Made by a program: the position numbers and the translations under genes. The notes beneath the pieces are model-generated. The model made no database searches and was not told where the DNA came from. It worked only from the letters and a program-made list of their open reading frames with translations. A stretch of DNA of 64,000 bases from Pseudeuparius sepicola (Eukaryota > Arthropoda > Insecta > Coleoptera > Anthribidae): contig OY987301.1 in assembly GCA_963920635.1 (NCBI GenBank), positions 10,446,501-10,510,500 on the forward strand, written 5' to 3'. Below are positions 1 to 11,274 of the stretch, piece by piece (position 1 is the stretch's first letter; each line of letters begins with the position of its first letter).

Positions 1-1
1 T

Positions 2-553
2 GAAGACGAAACCCAGTCCATACCAGAAAACCAAATCGGATTTGAAATACTGACTTCGAAATGTTGCACGGCATGCGAAAAATCAGCTATAAAACTGATC
101 CTGGACAATTTCGTCACCAGCCAAGACCTCAACAACATCATAAGCTTGAACATGGAGATGCTGAAGGAAGTCGAAGAACATTGTAAGGCTTGCAACCAGA
201 ACGGTAAGATTTGCAAGTGCAGAGAAAGGCAGATGAACCTGGTAGGAAACGCCCTTCAGAAGTTGAGCTTCATATCGCTCTATGGGCACCCCTTCACCAA
301 CGAGCTTTCCAGGAGAAAGAAGGAGAACGAGGATGAAGCTGGTTCTTCCAAGTGTTGTGTTGTACTTTCGGACGCGTCTAAAGAAACGTTTAAGAAGTTG
401 AGGAGGAAGTTCGAAAACATCATGAAGTTTTATCCGCACGTTTATTTCAGCAACGAGAACGTGATAGACCAGTGGACGAAGAGCAGCGCATTGACGAGGA
501 TGCGGGAAGAGGTGTTGAACTTTGACAGGGAGAAGATAGCTTACATGTTTTAA
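2..553 (+). CDS. 3' part of a cysteine-containing protein gene, function unknown (partial)
   Basis: An open frame enters from the left edge without a stop and runs 183 codons to a TAA at 551-553, so this is the C-terminal part of a larger protein or its last exon. The peptide is charged, predicted soluble, and has no membrane segment. It carries two CxxC pairs (residues 22/25 and 61/64 of the visible part), a CxC at 71/73 followed by an arginine-rich patch, and a CC pair further on, so zinc binding is possible. Lys/Glu-rich stretches suggest helices near the C-terminus. Codon use is richer in G and C than the flanking DNA, as expected for a real exon. An AATAAA lies 75 bp after the stop. I do not recognise the family, and the N-terminus and intron structure lie outside the window. 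The open frame on the opposite strand at 83-439 is a shadow. Confidence 0.8.
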   Translation, partial: EDETQSIPENQIGFEILTSKCCTACEKSAIKLILDNFVTSQDLNNIISLNMEMLKEVEEHCKACNQNGKICKCRERQMNLVGNALQKLSFISLYGHPFTNELSRRKKENEDEAGSSKCCVVLSDASKETFKKLRRKFENIMKFYPHVYFSNENVIDQWTKSSALTRMREEVLNFDREKIAYMF

Positions 554-627
554 AATGGCAAGTGCAGTAGGTACCTACTAGTTTTATAACACAACTTATA
601 ATCAACTATTTTACACTATTCTATGCA

Positions 628-633
628 AATAAA
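628..633 (+). other. polyadenylation signal AATAAA
   Basis: Canonical AATAAA 75 bp downstream of the TAA at 553, followed within 20 bp by a GT-rich run (gttgtgttg). It fits the 3' end of the gene entering from the left edge. Confidence 0.65.
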
Positions 634-675
634 ATAACAAATAAGAGTTGTGTTGCTTCATATAGTAAATAGTAA

Positions 676-747
676 CCACAGAAAATGTAGGAACAATATT
701 TTTCTATCGCGTTACTATTAATAGTTCGTACCTATATTTTCTGTGAT
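676..747. repeat. imperfect palindrome, about 72 bp
   Basis: The left arm starting cacagaaaatgtaggaac pairs imperfectly with the right arm gttcgtacctatattttctgtg. It is probably a small MITE or its remnant, just beyond the 3' end of the first gene. No target duplication was seen. Confidence 0.4.
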
Positions 748-799
748 AGCAATGCTAACGTAAAAATATCTACGATTCTAACATTTTGGTAATTAAATG

Positions 800-1227
800 T
801 AGTTTAGCGGCTTTATGGACAAATTAATTTCTGTAACTGACAGAGTGAACCAGCATCCAATATCTAAGTCTACTGTTTCCAGCTTGTTATGCCGTCATCA
901 GCCGACCATAACCCAGTACAAAATACCAGGAACTATTCATGGCTATGTTAACCCTCAGTAGCCGGTAAGATGTTAACGCCATCTAGTTAACTCTGTCAGA
1001 AGCCGAGAACACTAAAAGTATAAAAGAATTCGGCCGAAAATGGTCTAGGTATTAAATATTACTATTATTAATATAATATAATAATAATATACAATACAAT
1101 AATACAATAATAATAATATTATTATTGAAAGATTCAGCATTGTAATCAGTAGCAATCCATTACATATTGGATGTTTGTTCACTCTGACAGTTACCGAAAA
1201 TAATTTGTCTCGCAAGCCGCTAAACTA
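800..1227. mobile_element. inverted-repeat element (MITE-like), 428 bp
   Basis: Terminal inverted repeats begin tagtttagcggc on the left and end gccgctaaacta on the right. The similarity continues imperfectly for about 70 bp inward, sharing cagagtgaac and catccaatat. The centre (1057-1127) is an AT/ATT microsatellite. The 13-mer cattttggtaatt occurs on both sides (782-794 and 1265-1277), but about 37 bp beyond the right arm, so it is not a simple target duplication. No coding capacity. Confidence 0.6.
1057..1127. repeat. AT-rich (ATT/AAT) microsatellite
   Basis: Run of interspersed ATT, AAT and ATA triplets inside the inverted-repeat element at 800-1227. Confidence 0.8.
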
Positions 1228-1770
1228 TATTTTGTTGTACATTTGGGGACGTTAATTATCATCGCATTTTGGTAATTTTTCATTATTATTATTATTGGTA
1301 ATTTTTCAAAATTTTTCATATCGGATTACACAGTTCACTGCTATTTTAAAATAAACCAAATGCATGACAATTTTATTTTTAAAAGCTTCTAATAATTTAG
1401 AATTATTGAAACATGTTATATAACAGCGTGTGCGTGAGTAACTTTGTTATTGGGTTGCAGGTAATCATGGCCAACTATATATGATATCTTTTTATGATTA
1501 TGAGCCCAAATTTCAAAAAGTACTATTTGGGAGTATTTTAGAGATTATTTTTCTCATACTGCTTGCATCCAATAAGGTAGCTCCTTCCACAAAAATGCCT
1601 CTGCTAGCGTGCAAAATCCAAGCGGTATTACCACTTGTGCAATTATCACTTCGTTGCTTAGCAACCGCGAGTCTGTTCGATACAAACACGTAGGTACTTC
1701 TTAAAATTGGTGTGTTTACAACACTGTTCTAAATAATGCAGCTTATAAATTATGTTGCGGTACTATTATC

Positions 1771-1804
1771 AAAGTCTAGAGAATACTAGTATTCTCTAGA
1801 CTTT
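1771..1804. repeat. perfect 34-bp palindrome
   Basis: The half-site aaagtctagagaatact is followed immediately by its exact reverse complement, with no loop. A related single half (caagtctagagaatact) occurs at 49610-49626, so this may be two abutting copies of one repeat end. DNA between here and 2098 shows nothing else. Confidence 0.8.
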
Positions 1805-2098
1805 GGTATTATTAAGCATTTGTATATCAATGAATTTATATAACTTTTACACTGCTAAATTGTTGTTATTAGACCTCCGTCTCCGTTTAAATTTATGACA
1901 CACATTAAGAAAATAAACCAACGCTAACAGGGTGTAGGTATAATCGCATTTCCCTTGGATATTCAAGCGACATGTTTGTTTACTCGAATAACGCTACAGT
2001 CGAAGCTGTTAATAAACTGGTTCAAAATGAGTGGAAATGTAAACAGAAAAAATCAATACAGAAATTATTAAACCGTATTCCTGAAATAATCTCGACAA

Positions 2099-2293
2099 AT
2101 ATCACTCGTGCCCGAAATTTTTCTAAATAATTTTATTCTCAAGCGCTATTTTGCCCATTAGCAAAACCACTCGTGCAAATTGGGCTTTTATTTTCAGAGA
2201 TAAAATAAGAGACCAATTTATACTCGTGATCTTTCTAGGCAAAATAGCGCTTTCGAAAAAATTATCGATAAAATTTCCGGCACTTGTGATATT
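2099..2293. mobile_element. foldback MITE, about 195 bp
   Basis: The whole segment folds on itself. The outer arms share aatatcac and cgaaatttt, the inner arms share aagcgctattttgcc, and the centre (near 2196) is itself palindromic (ttattttc/gataaaataa). No coding capacity, and no certain target duplication. Confidence 0.65.
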
Positions 2294-2359
2294 ACATACG
2301 AAAAAATCTGACTACAGATTCTCGTTTATTAGGAGAGCGTGTACTGGATATTAACCTCC

Positions 2360-2660
2360 CAACGATAATTATAGCTTCATCCCGTCCGAGGAATTAGATT
2401 ATTTCGAGTCGAAACTAAAATAGCGCGGCGATCACGCCTCTGATAGCGAGTCGTAGCTCTGTGTACACAAACGCTTACTATATTAGCTAAGCAGGAGCGG
2501 CGGCGACGGCTCGCCTCCCTGTATTAAAACGAAACGGATTCACGTGCTGCGAACAAGCGTCCTCTTATTAGAGTCCCGCGGGGCAATTACGGCCCATTTG
2601 TCCCTTTTCTATAAGAAGAAATCGGCGATGAATAACTTACACTTTGTGTAACAAGCAGGC
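2360..2660. promoter_or_regulatory. GC-rich non-repetitive island, candidate regulatory DNA
   Basis: About 300 bp of clearly higher GC than its surroundings, with many CpG dinucleotides and no repeat arms that I can find. No convincing open frame crosses it. In AT-rich insect genomes such pockets are often enhancers, promoters or conserved noncoding DNA. The function here is inferred from composition only. Confidence 0.25.
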
Positions 2661-2989
2661 GAGGTGGCGGATAGTCGCAAAATATTCCGAACTGGCCTTG
2701 GAGACTGATGCATAATGTGTAGATGATGTTCGTTTGGTACACCAACAGTTGCCTTTTAAGTTTTTTGTTTGTAAATATTCGCGGGTAACCTGCCTCGATA
2801 ATGACGTCGTAGGTGTCCTTGGCTTTGGAGTTGGCGACCAATTTTTTTGGCAATAAGTAGACAATAATTATTACGCCCTACACAAAAAAAATATTTTGTA
2901 ATTTTACTCCTAATATAATGGGTTATTTAAAAAAACATTTAAGCAAAAGTTTGAATTAAGTTCACCTAAGTATTGACCAACAGTTATAA

Positions 2990-3080
2990 TAATGCACATT
3001 GCTCACTGCAGGTCGAAAAACGCTATTATAGGTCAAAAGGTTGAATCACCATGTACGTTCTGTACAGGGTGATCCAAACT
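2990..3080. repeat. dispersed repeat fragment
   Basis: The segment gctcactgcaggtc through gttgaatcaccatgtac resembles 32588-32656 (gctcactacagatgg through gttgaatcaccacgctgtac). The tacagggtgat at 3062-3072 is the terminal motif shared by several foldback elements in this window. Confidence 0.5.
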
Positions 3081-3215
3081 CGATGCCCCAGGCCTACTGC
3101 GGGAACACGAAAACTGAAAATAAAATTTCGAACAGGGGCTCTTAAATGGAACATGGAATTTTTTCTATTCACAGGATCGGTTTTCCGAAATCTAGTCAGC
3201 CATGAAAACAATTTC

Positions 3216-3421
3216 GATAGTCAGAAATAATTTAAGAGTATTGTTAGGGTGCACCATTAAATTAGTTCGACTGGACTATTTTTTAAATGTTTGAATTGTG
3301 CTTGTTACTGACTTGTTTGCTATTATAGTTGGTTACAAAAATTGTTTTTTAATATTGCAGTTGAAAAAATTCAAGGGCGCACAAGACAACCTAATATTCT
3401 CTTAAATAATTTCTGACTATC
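3216..3421. mobile_element. short inverted-repeat MITE, 206 bp
   Basis: Left end gatagtcagaaataatttaa and right end ttaaataatttctgactatc are inverted repeats of about 25 bp, with weaker similarity inward to the gtgcac/gcgcac segments. The interior is AT-rich and noncoding. DNA from 3422 to 4387 is AT-rich and I see nothing further in it. Confidence 0.6.
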
Positions 3422-4387
3422 AATTGTAAATTTTGAAGAATAAAAGATACAGAAAATCTTTTCCTTTATAAAAGTTGTTGAGAATGATAAGATAAGGACT
3501 TTCAATATTTAGGAAAAAAAGGTAAGTATGTTTCTGGGGAAAAATATTGATGATGTCACAGCGGCCATTTCCCCAAACAACAAAAACAATAATGGACAAT
3601 TTCGATTTGCGGCACTTCACCAATTTTCTTCTCTTTGCATGTATGCAGGAATTTTGTCCCAAGGAATTTTTATTTTCTAATTTTTTAATTTTTTCAATGT
3701 TTTGTAAATAAACAATATAAGATATTGTTTTGAATGATTTTAGTTTCTATTAAATTGCTGTGTGTCAATAAGAAATGGAGGTTAGGTTTTTTGTTATTCT
3801 TCATAACAAACAATTTTAATTTGAGGAGATAGGACATCTATGAATTTTTTGTAATAAATTACAAAAATCGACTTTTTTAATAGTTATTTTGTATATAGGT
3901 ACTCTAAAAATGGGTATATTATTGAACGAGAAAGACTAACGCATTTGAGAAGCTGATCATCATGTCCATATTTATCGACGCGAACCGGCCATGTTTTGTT
4001 TATATCTAACATTCTCGAACCCGCGTCTTACATTTACTTTTCTCGTGCATTATCTCCAGTAGGAAAGAGCTGAATTTCCCATTAGCCTTTTGAAACCATA
4101 CTGATTTACATCTGGGAACTTCAATGTTCCTGGTTTCCATATTAAGCATTCTCGAAGTGGATGGCGACCTGTGAGAAAAAGAGACATGGATTTACATTTC
4201 ATTGCTCTGCAGCGCATATAGCAAGCAAAGAATATTTAATTGCGTTGTAAGTGGTAGGTAGGTACATTCTGAAGAATTGCAACTTAATTTCGTATAAGGG
4301 CTGAATCTTAAAAAATAATACACACATTTTAAAAAGGGGTAAGGTTGAACCCCGTGATCACTTCTATGGCGTTATTATTGTTATTAT

Positions 4388-5079
4388 TATACAGGGTGAT
4401 TCAAAACTATGCGGCACCCTTTCAGGGGCGTACTTTACTCATTAAAATAAGACGAAAAGTTAATATCAACATGGGTCCAAAAATGCTTCGTTACGAAGAT
4501 ACAGGGTGATTAAACTTTCAACAAAATATCGATTTTTGTTTATACCTTCCAAACCAATAATAATCAAAAATTACCCACTCCTACTGCAATTCCATTTGAA
4601 AATCATTTCGTTTACTTAAAATAATAGTTACTTCAAAGTAATGTAAACAGTCCAAAAAGATGAGAAATAGGAAAAACTCAAATTTTCCGCGAAAGGGAGA
4701 GACATTTTTTGTTCCATATTGTATTGTTTATCCAACAAGATAATAAATTTTTGTATTGTACAGGGCCGTACTATTTTTTTTTTGTTTAATTCATGATACT
4801 GATTACCCATACCTCCGCCACTGGTTACTTTGGAGACCTGATATTAACATGTGTCATGTCACCCTATGACGGTATTATTGTGTACCAAGTTTGGTTTAAA
4901 TATTCTTATTGGTTTGGAAGGTATAAACAAAAATCGATATTTTGTTGAAAGTTTAATCACCCTGTATCTTCGTAACGAAGCGTTTTTTTGACCCATGTTG
5001 ATACGAACTTTTCGTCTTATTTTAACGAGTAAATTACGCCCCTGAAAGGGTGCCGCATAGTTTTGAATCACCCTGTATA
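4388..5079. mobile_element. foldback MITE with ACAGGGTG termini, about 690 bp
   Basis: Ends are tatacagggtgattcaaaac and the complementary gttttgaatcaccctgtata. The arms run about 170 bp each, including a second internal acagggtgattaaac copy and cgatttttgtttatacctt. The flanking TA fits a TA target duplication of a Tc1/mariner-like MITE. The interior is noncoding. Confidence 0.75.
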
Positions 5080-5757
5080 TTCGCTAGAACCTACTTAGGT
5101 ATGTACTACATTTATTTCATATAGTTATAGTATCATGAAATCTATATAAGGTAAACATATCGATTTTTTAAATTCTGCTATCGTTGACTGACGTATTTAT
5201 CAGACTTCTCACGGCTATAGTTTCATGTCCTGGAAAACAGATGGCGCATAGTGAGCAGGAAAGTATCAGATGTGACAACCATGACCAGTCTTTATTAATA
5301 GATAAGTCAACGCTTCTACCTGCTCTGTCGTTCAGGAAGGTGGCTTTTTGTTATTGGTTCAGGCAATGTCACATAGATGATGGGACTTGACTGAGTCCAT
5401 CCACAACGCTTTCTATGTGCGCTACTGGACGTCAGTTCATTCAGGTAGCAACTTCCCATATTTACAACGCCATTATTGCAAGTCTGTTGCATTGGTGCAA
5501 TTTTATTGCGGACACATACCTACTTGGGCCGATGTAAACAATGCGTTGTTATTAATCAGTGTAGTGTGACATAATCCTTTACAACCTGTAGTATATTTCT
5601 ATAATTAACTCTCGACAATTTCAACGGGTTTATTAGTATGCTATTTGTCTCTGTTACATCAATACGAAATTTAATAGCGTTGTCCGAAGGTTGACATTGC
5701 TCCTGGATGATCGCTTCGAGAAAAATAATTGCAACACTACATTGTTTATAGGTAGGT
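5080..5757. other. non-repetitive stretch without recognised gene
   Basis: Two adjacent short open frames (5184-5390 and 5387-5569) resemble no known protein and have unremarkable codon use. I found no repeat arms. It could be unique intergenic or intronic DNA. Confidence 0.4.
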
Positions 5758-6337
5758 ACTTACACGGTGTTCAGCGAAAAACTCGCAAAATCAAAAGTCC
5801 ACCAAATCAGAGAGCGGATTTTTGTGCTTCCTTTACTTTTCTCCATGAAATAAACTCCAAAACTTCGAAAGACATATTTTCAAAAAAACTTCTCGAAGAG
5901 CTCTACATTTTGGGTTAAAATTTTCGAAATAGTCCTGTTCCATGGCCTCCGTTATTAAAAGGAAATCAATGTGCTACTATGTAAAATAGTACCTTAGACA
6001 AAGCTTAATTGTTTCTCGAAAAAACGTCTCCAAAATATCTACTCCGAAAAACCCAATTTTTTCGAACTTTGGCCCCATTTGGTGAATGCCCTATATAATT
6101 TTTGGCACTGAAATTTTGTACCAAGGATTTTGAAGTATGGCCAATTCGATGGCACTATCCATACTATCCATGTCATTCGTAAAAAAATGCCTAATATGGT
6201 TTTGTGATTTTTGGGTGTCTTTTATTAGAATAGTACTTTTCGATTACTATATGTTGAAAACAGTTTTATGGAAATCGGCCCATCTTTAGAAAAATATGGA
6301 ATTGTCTCGACTTAAACTGAAACACACTGTACACGTG
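5758..6337. mobile_element. probable degenerate inverted-repeat element
   Basis: Left end ttacacggtgttcagcgaaa and right end gaaacacactgtacacg are the type of ends seen in insect MITEs (about ten matching bases), with many tcgaaa/ttcgaa motifs between them. The arms are poor, so this is weakly supported. Confidence 0.3.
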
Positions 6338-6930
6338 GTTGAGACTGTGTGTGTATGTTGACATGTTGTACGTATTTCTCAAGTCAAATGATAAAATTGT
6401 TAGCCCATAGTTAGATGGGGGTCGCTAATAACTATTTCTTTATTGATTTAAATAATTTTTGAGTAAGTGCCTATATACCCTCGATTATCTCAGAGGTGGC
6501 ACATCCTATGATTTCATAACTTTGTTTTTTTTACTTTGGTATTATTAGGAATTTTTTATCCAGTTCAAGAATCTCCAATTATTTTTATGCGAAAAGATGC
6601 AGTCTTGATCGGTCTTGAAAACTTTTACCTTTCCGAGAAAAACGTTCTAGGTATATAGTAAACCAATAATTTTTTATTAGAACGAAATTGTCAATCGCAA
6701 TATGAATTGGTTTAAATTTCTATTTCAATTTAAATTATGAACCTGTTTTGTGTTTCTGCTTTAGAACTTGGCCTTATGGCATTTCATATAGGTAATCGTT
6801 TTCTCTAAGGAAATAAGAACATTTCAGGAGATAATATGCTTAAATATTGGTGAGGACCAGGTATAAAATGTATAAATATTTCATGTAGCGACACTTTTTA
6901 TTCTAATTTTTTCAATGAAACTAAAAAATA
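6338..6930. other. AT-rich stretch, nothing recognised
   Basis: I see no repeat arms, open frames or motifs beyond short AT-rich runs. Confidence 0.5.
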
Positions 6931-6948
6931 TTTGCATTACATAGTATT

Positions 6949-6954
6949 TTTATT
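6949..6954 (-). other. polyadenylation signal (minus strand)
   Basis: TTTATT on the plus strand reads AATAAA on the minus strand, about 150 bp downstream of the candidate terminal exon at 7216-7103. It supports that exon only if the exon is real. Confidence 0.35.
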
Positions 6955-7102
6955 AAAAAAATGTATAATATAAAGCACGAAGTAGGACACTATACATAGT
7001 GGACAATTTCGGATATGTACAAAATTAAGAGCAACATTACGAACCATTTTTCTAATAAATGTTGAAATGTTAATCTTAAAGAATACCTAACCTAGATATA
7101 AT

Positions 7103-7216
7103 TTAATAAAAAACAATTCTTATAATTAATAAAATCAACAACATCAGTCTTGAAACATCCAGATAGAAATCGGTAACTTGTGTGGCAGTGTTGATACTAT
7201 TGGCAGGACATGTTAT
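7103..7216 (-). CDS. candidate terminal exon, C-terminus with hydrophobic tail (partial)
   Basis: On the minus strand a strong acceptor (long T/C-rich tract ending ctttctttccag) is followed by 37 open codons and TAA, in phase 0. The peptide has one cysteine near its start, Asn/Ser/Thr-rich residues, and then a leucine/isoleucine-rich C-terminal run of about 13 residues. That would suit a GPI-attachment signal or a C-terminal membrane anchor. A minus-strand AATAAA lies about 150 bp downstream. Upstream exons would lie to the right; I could not identify any, so this remains a candidate based on splice signal, frame and polyadenylation signal together. Confidence 0.35.
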   Translation of the reverse strand: MTCPANSINTATQVTDFYLDVSRLMLLILLIIRIVFY

Positions 7217-7829
7217 CTGGAAAGAAAGAAAACAACATTAGTCATTTCATAAATAAAGCGTTTTTTCAAACGTTCAAGACGTTTTTCTGCAACGTTGGAT
7301 AAACTAGACTCAGTTAATAATCTTACAAATCAATGAAATCAATTGGGGGAATAAACTTAAACGCTATAAGATAACTCCCGTCAGAATTAATTGGACAAGG
7401 AACACTTTTACTGAATTAATATGCAATGGAAAATCGTATCTTGTAATTAGCAGTTGACTGATTTCCTAGGTCTGAGCGAATGTAAAGAAGACTTAATTAT
7501 TCTGATTGTTAATCATCGTAAAGGCACTCATTAAAGCTATTAGAAATCGATAAAAGTAATTTCATTCCAATTTAAGTGCGTGCACCAAGTGAGCAAAGAT
7601 TGAATTTTGCAGGAAGAATGTGTAGCAAGTTGTTACCCACAACTTAATGGACAGGCTATTTTTAAATTGATAAACACAAGGTCTTCGCAAAAAATCAATC
7701 AAATATGCCAGTATGTGACCTTGCGCAGAATCCAGTACAATTTTTTTCGTAAAACACGGTGACCCAGTAAAACTTAAAAAAATCACACATCTACGTCTAA
7801 TTAAATAAAAGTAGATCAAAAATTAGAAT
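7217..7829. other. intron-like AT-rich stretch
   Basis: No repeat arms recognised. The minus-strand open frame at 7562-7819 has no recognisable motif and is probably chance. If the exon at 7103-7216 is real, this is its upstream intron. Confidence 0.35.
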
Positions 7830-8250
7830 GTTTCGCCTTGCAGCGAAGATCAGTGCAAAAAAATGCCCGGCGGCCTTGATCATTTGAAAGAATGCCCCAA
7901 GGCTGCGAATGCAATTCTAAAAACGCCAAAACATATCGTTAACGCAGCCGAAATTACTTAATAACTTTCACTTTGTGCGGCGCAGGTCTTTTTACCGTTT
8001 GTGCTTTCGTTTCGTTATCGTATGGTGCAACCGAATGCATTCTTCGTTGTGTTAGGCTCCTGGTATTGGCTTTAACACGCTAGGTATAATTTTGAAACAT
8101 CAGCGATATCCTTTATAGGTAGTAGCATCGTTGACGATGGCTTCTTAAATTTCTAGTTCGCACGAAAGGCGTCGCTATAGGTGCCTATCAAGGCAAAATT
8201 CTCATATATTACATTGCGCAAAGTAATTGAACAACCGGTCGGCCAGTCAT
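7830..8250. promoter_or_regulatory. moderately GC-rich unique island, candidate regulatory DNA
   Basis: Base composition is more balanced than in the flanks, with CpGs and no inverted or direct repeats seen. No coding frame persists. Candidate enhancer or conserved noncoding DNA from composition alone. DNA from 8251 to 8689 shows nothing recognisable. Confidence 0.2.
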
Positions 8251-8689
8251 CAAAAGATTCTTAATGTTTTCTGAAATTTGTAGGACGACCACTAGGCGTA
8301 AGTACTTTATTATATATACATCGACAAAACGCATTAAAACTTTTTTCTCAAATAAGCACCAGCTTCTCTCATCCTATTTCTTTAGTATAATTCGCAGGCA
8401 ACATGTGTTACTTTATATCGCAGAGGCAGAGTTGATGCAATCAATGTCAAAATGTGCAAATTTCCTTTGATATATCTGACGCTAATAAGGTGTGTATAAC
8501 CATATTATGTCCTTCGCTAGATGGATTTCAGAACACTTCCCATAGCAACTTCTTGTTACCCCCATCGGATGCAGATTTTAAGGTTATACGAATGTTGTCA
8601 CATCAATCAAGTGGTAGATGTGGCTAATGAAACATAATGGGCATTTTTCACAAAGCTGAAATGAAGTAGGTATTTTGTATAGTATAACC

Positions 8690-9555
8690 TGGACCAACAC
8701 TATATTAAAGACCTGTGCATAGCGCTGTTTCAAGCGATCGCCACTGGCGCCACACGACGAAACAAATTTACACGGTGGTTTAATATTAACACACCATTGT
8801 TGCAGAATCTTTTATAAAATAAAAACATGCAAATGTGTCTATTACAACGAATTTAATATCCAAAATAAAATAAAATATTTCTAATGTACCTTTAATTTGA
8901 CAAGTTCACATAGCATATTTCCATAAATTTTCTTAAGAAAAGGGAGTCTAAAAAGCAAGCAAGAGTATTTGGTACCTTTTGGTTTGAAATGAAGTCCATG
9001 GCATAAAACGCATTAGATTTTTCAGTTTCTTCTTTATATGGAGGACCATTGGTTCGCTTTGGAGCTATAAACAAAATTTTCTATTTTCATTCTTGCATAA
9101 GTTATAAAATATTCTTCCAAAATAATGTCTAAAATTTTCGCTTCTTCAGCTAGTTGATCAGATCATCCCATAATTTCAATATAGTGTTTATTCTTCTGCA
9201 ATTCACCTAATGATCTGTGCAGTGTGCATACCATTTTCTTCGTGTGCACGGAAATTTCATGTTATCACAAACAAAATCTACCTAAAAGCTGTGTTAATAG
9301 GATAAAACTGCTAAATACTGGACGCAAAGGCAATTCGTTACCGTAAAAAGAAGGCAAATCGTAATAAAGCTGGATATTTAAAATTTGGGAGATTTTAAAC
9401 GTCGGTAACTGACATACTAATAACCGCAGAATAACCCCCCCCCCCCCATAACCTATAATAAGTCGCCATTTTTTTCGTCGAGTGGCGCCACCCCAGTCCG
9501 TAAACAACAATGAAATATGACGTCATGCTCGGGTCTTTAATATAGTGTCGGTCCA
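8690..9555. mobile_element. 850-bp inverted-repeat family, copy 1 (complete)
   Basis: Starts tggaccaacactatattaaa and ends tttaatatagtgtcggtcca, giving terminal inverted repeats of about 24 bp; acct/aggt extends them slightly. Other copies lie at 10436-11084, 19710-20550 and, reversed, 20552-21120. Shared landmarks are gcgatcgccactggcgcc near the left end and atgacgtcatgctcggg near the right. Non-coding; the C-run at 9437-9449 is variable between copies. Autonomous partner unknown. Confidence 0.75.
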
Positions 9556-9924
9556 GGTACAACAGTCCGTCATATTGAGAATTAAAGTTGTTTTTAATCG
9601 ACATGCAACTTGATTTAAGCGAGTAAGTAGACACTCAGACTCTTAGAGACTCATTCTTATGAAATTTAGAGCAGTTTCTTATTTATAAAAAAACTAAACA
9701 TTATGAGGAAAATACCAGATACCTTTCGCTATATCTTCACAAAATTGATAAAATTATAATTACAAATTTAGGAAAATAAATGCCAATTATTTCAAGAACA
9801 AACAACAAACCCTGAACATTCGGCAAAATGCTTCCGCACATTCCTCAAGCGACAAACAATTTATTAGAGATTCATAAACCGCTGGCAAAAACATCGGTTA
9901 AACAGCACCTGATCTCCACCTGAC
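9556..9924. other. AT-rich stretch, nothing recognised
   Basis: Between element copy 1 and the GC-rich island I see no repeat, gene or motif. Confidence 0.45.
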
Positions 9925-10300
9925 ATTTCTGTTTGGCGCTTGTTCCGCGACTGTGTGCGCGATCGGACAACCTTCGGGCTGCGCGGCGATGACCTTGAAA
10001 ACGTAATAAGGAAATACTCGTCGATTGCGGTGCCCCGTCTCTCTCTGTCAGCCGGTCGGCGCGCGATCTCCGACAGAAACAGGAATAGACGGCCACCGCC
10101 TGCTGTCTAGAGCATAAGGTTATCCTAGGTAAGAGACTAGACTTGACCTTTCGGTTTGCGCGGCGTTCTAAATGTCAGCGGTCGGCATTAGCAATGCATC
10201 TTGCAACTATTATTTAATCCTTTGTGGCGAGAAAATCTACCGCGAGAACCGGCCGCCAGATTACGATGTAGCTTCCTAACAAATTACAGTGAGAAAGTCG
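9925..10300. promoter_or_regulatory. CpG-containing GC-rich island
   Basis: About 375 bp rich in gcgcg/cggcg motifs, sitting between two copies of the same transposon family, with no repeat structure of its own. No coding frame is convincing on either strand. Candidate regulatory DNA by composition. Confidence 0.25.
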
Positions 10301-10435
10301 GTGAAGTCACAATGCGGATTTTTTTTTACATTTTTAATTATGAACAACCGATTTCGTTTTCATTGATTGGTCCTCGGACGATAATATACAACATAAACCA
10401 CTCTTGTTGTACAAAGGACTATTATGCCTTCTATC

Positions 10436-11084
10436 TGGAAAACACTATATTAAAGACCTGTGCATAGCGCTGTTTCAAGCGATCGCCACTGGCGCCACAC
10501 GACGAAACAAATTTACACGCTGGTTTAATGTCAAAACACCACTGTTGCAGAATCTTTTATAATATAATAACATGCAAAAGTGTCTGTTACAACGAATTTA
10601 TAATATCCAAAATAAAATATTTTAACATTTTCTATTTTCATTCTTGCATACGTTACAAAATACTCTTCCAAAATAATATCTAGAATTTTCGCTTCTTCAG
10701 CTGGTTGATCAGATCATACCATAATTCCAAAATAGTGTTTATTTTTCTGCAATTCACCTAACGGTCTGTGCAGTGTACATACCATTTTCTTCATGTGCAT
10801 GGAAATTTCATGTTATCACAAACAAATCTATACCTATAAAACTAAAACTGCTAAATACTGGACGCAAAGACAATTCGTTACCGTAAAAAGAAGGCAAATC
10901 GTAATAAAGGTGGATATTTAAAATTTGGGACATTTTAAACGTCAGTAACTGACATACCAAGAACAACAGAATACCCCCCTATAACCTATAAGTCGTCATT
11001 TTTTCGTCGAGTGGCGCCACCCCAGTCCGTAAACAACAATGAAATATGACGTCATGCTCGGGTCTTTAATGTTGTGTCGGTCCA
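10436..11084. mobile_element. 850-bp inverted-repeat family, copy 2 (left end eroded, internal deletion)
   Basis: Shares aacactatattaaagacctg and the gcgatcgccactggcgcc landmark with copy 1, and ends gtgtcggtcca. The first bases of the left terminus have decayed (tggaaaacac for tggaccaacac), and about 200 bp of copy 1 is missing inside. Confidence 0.75.
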
Positions 11085-11274
11085 GCTTCTATACATATAC
11101 TCTGCGGATATTCTGCTACTATTTCTACTAGTGACTTGCAAAAAATTGACAGCATTGCAATTCTAAATTACGTCTCAAACAAGCTGTCATTCTTTCAGTT
11201 TTTCACGTCGATTATCTCGGAAAATCAAAAGCAACGCGCCGGCGTTTCACATAATCGTCTATGATGAAGCATAA

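Noticed and set aside
9437..9449. Poly-C run as a regulatory or quadruplex site
   Set aside because: It is a variable-length run in a transposon copy; other copies have only five or six C residues.
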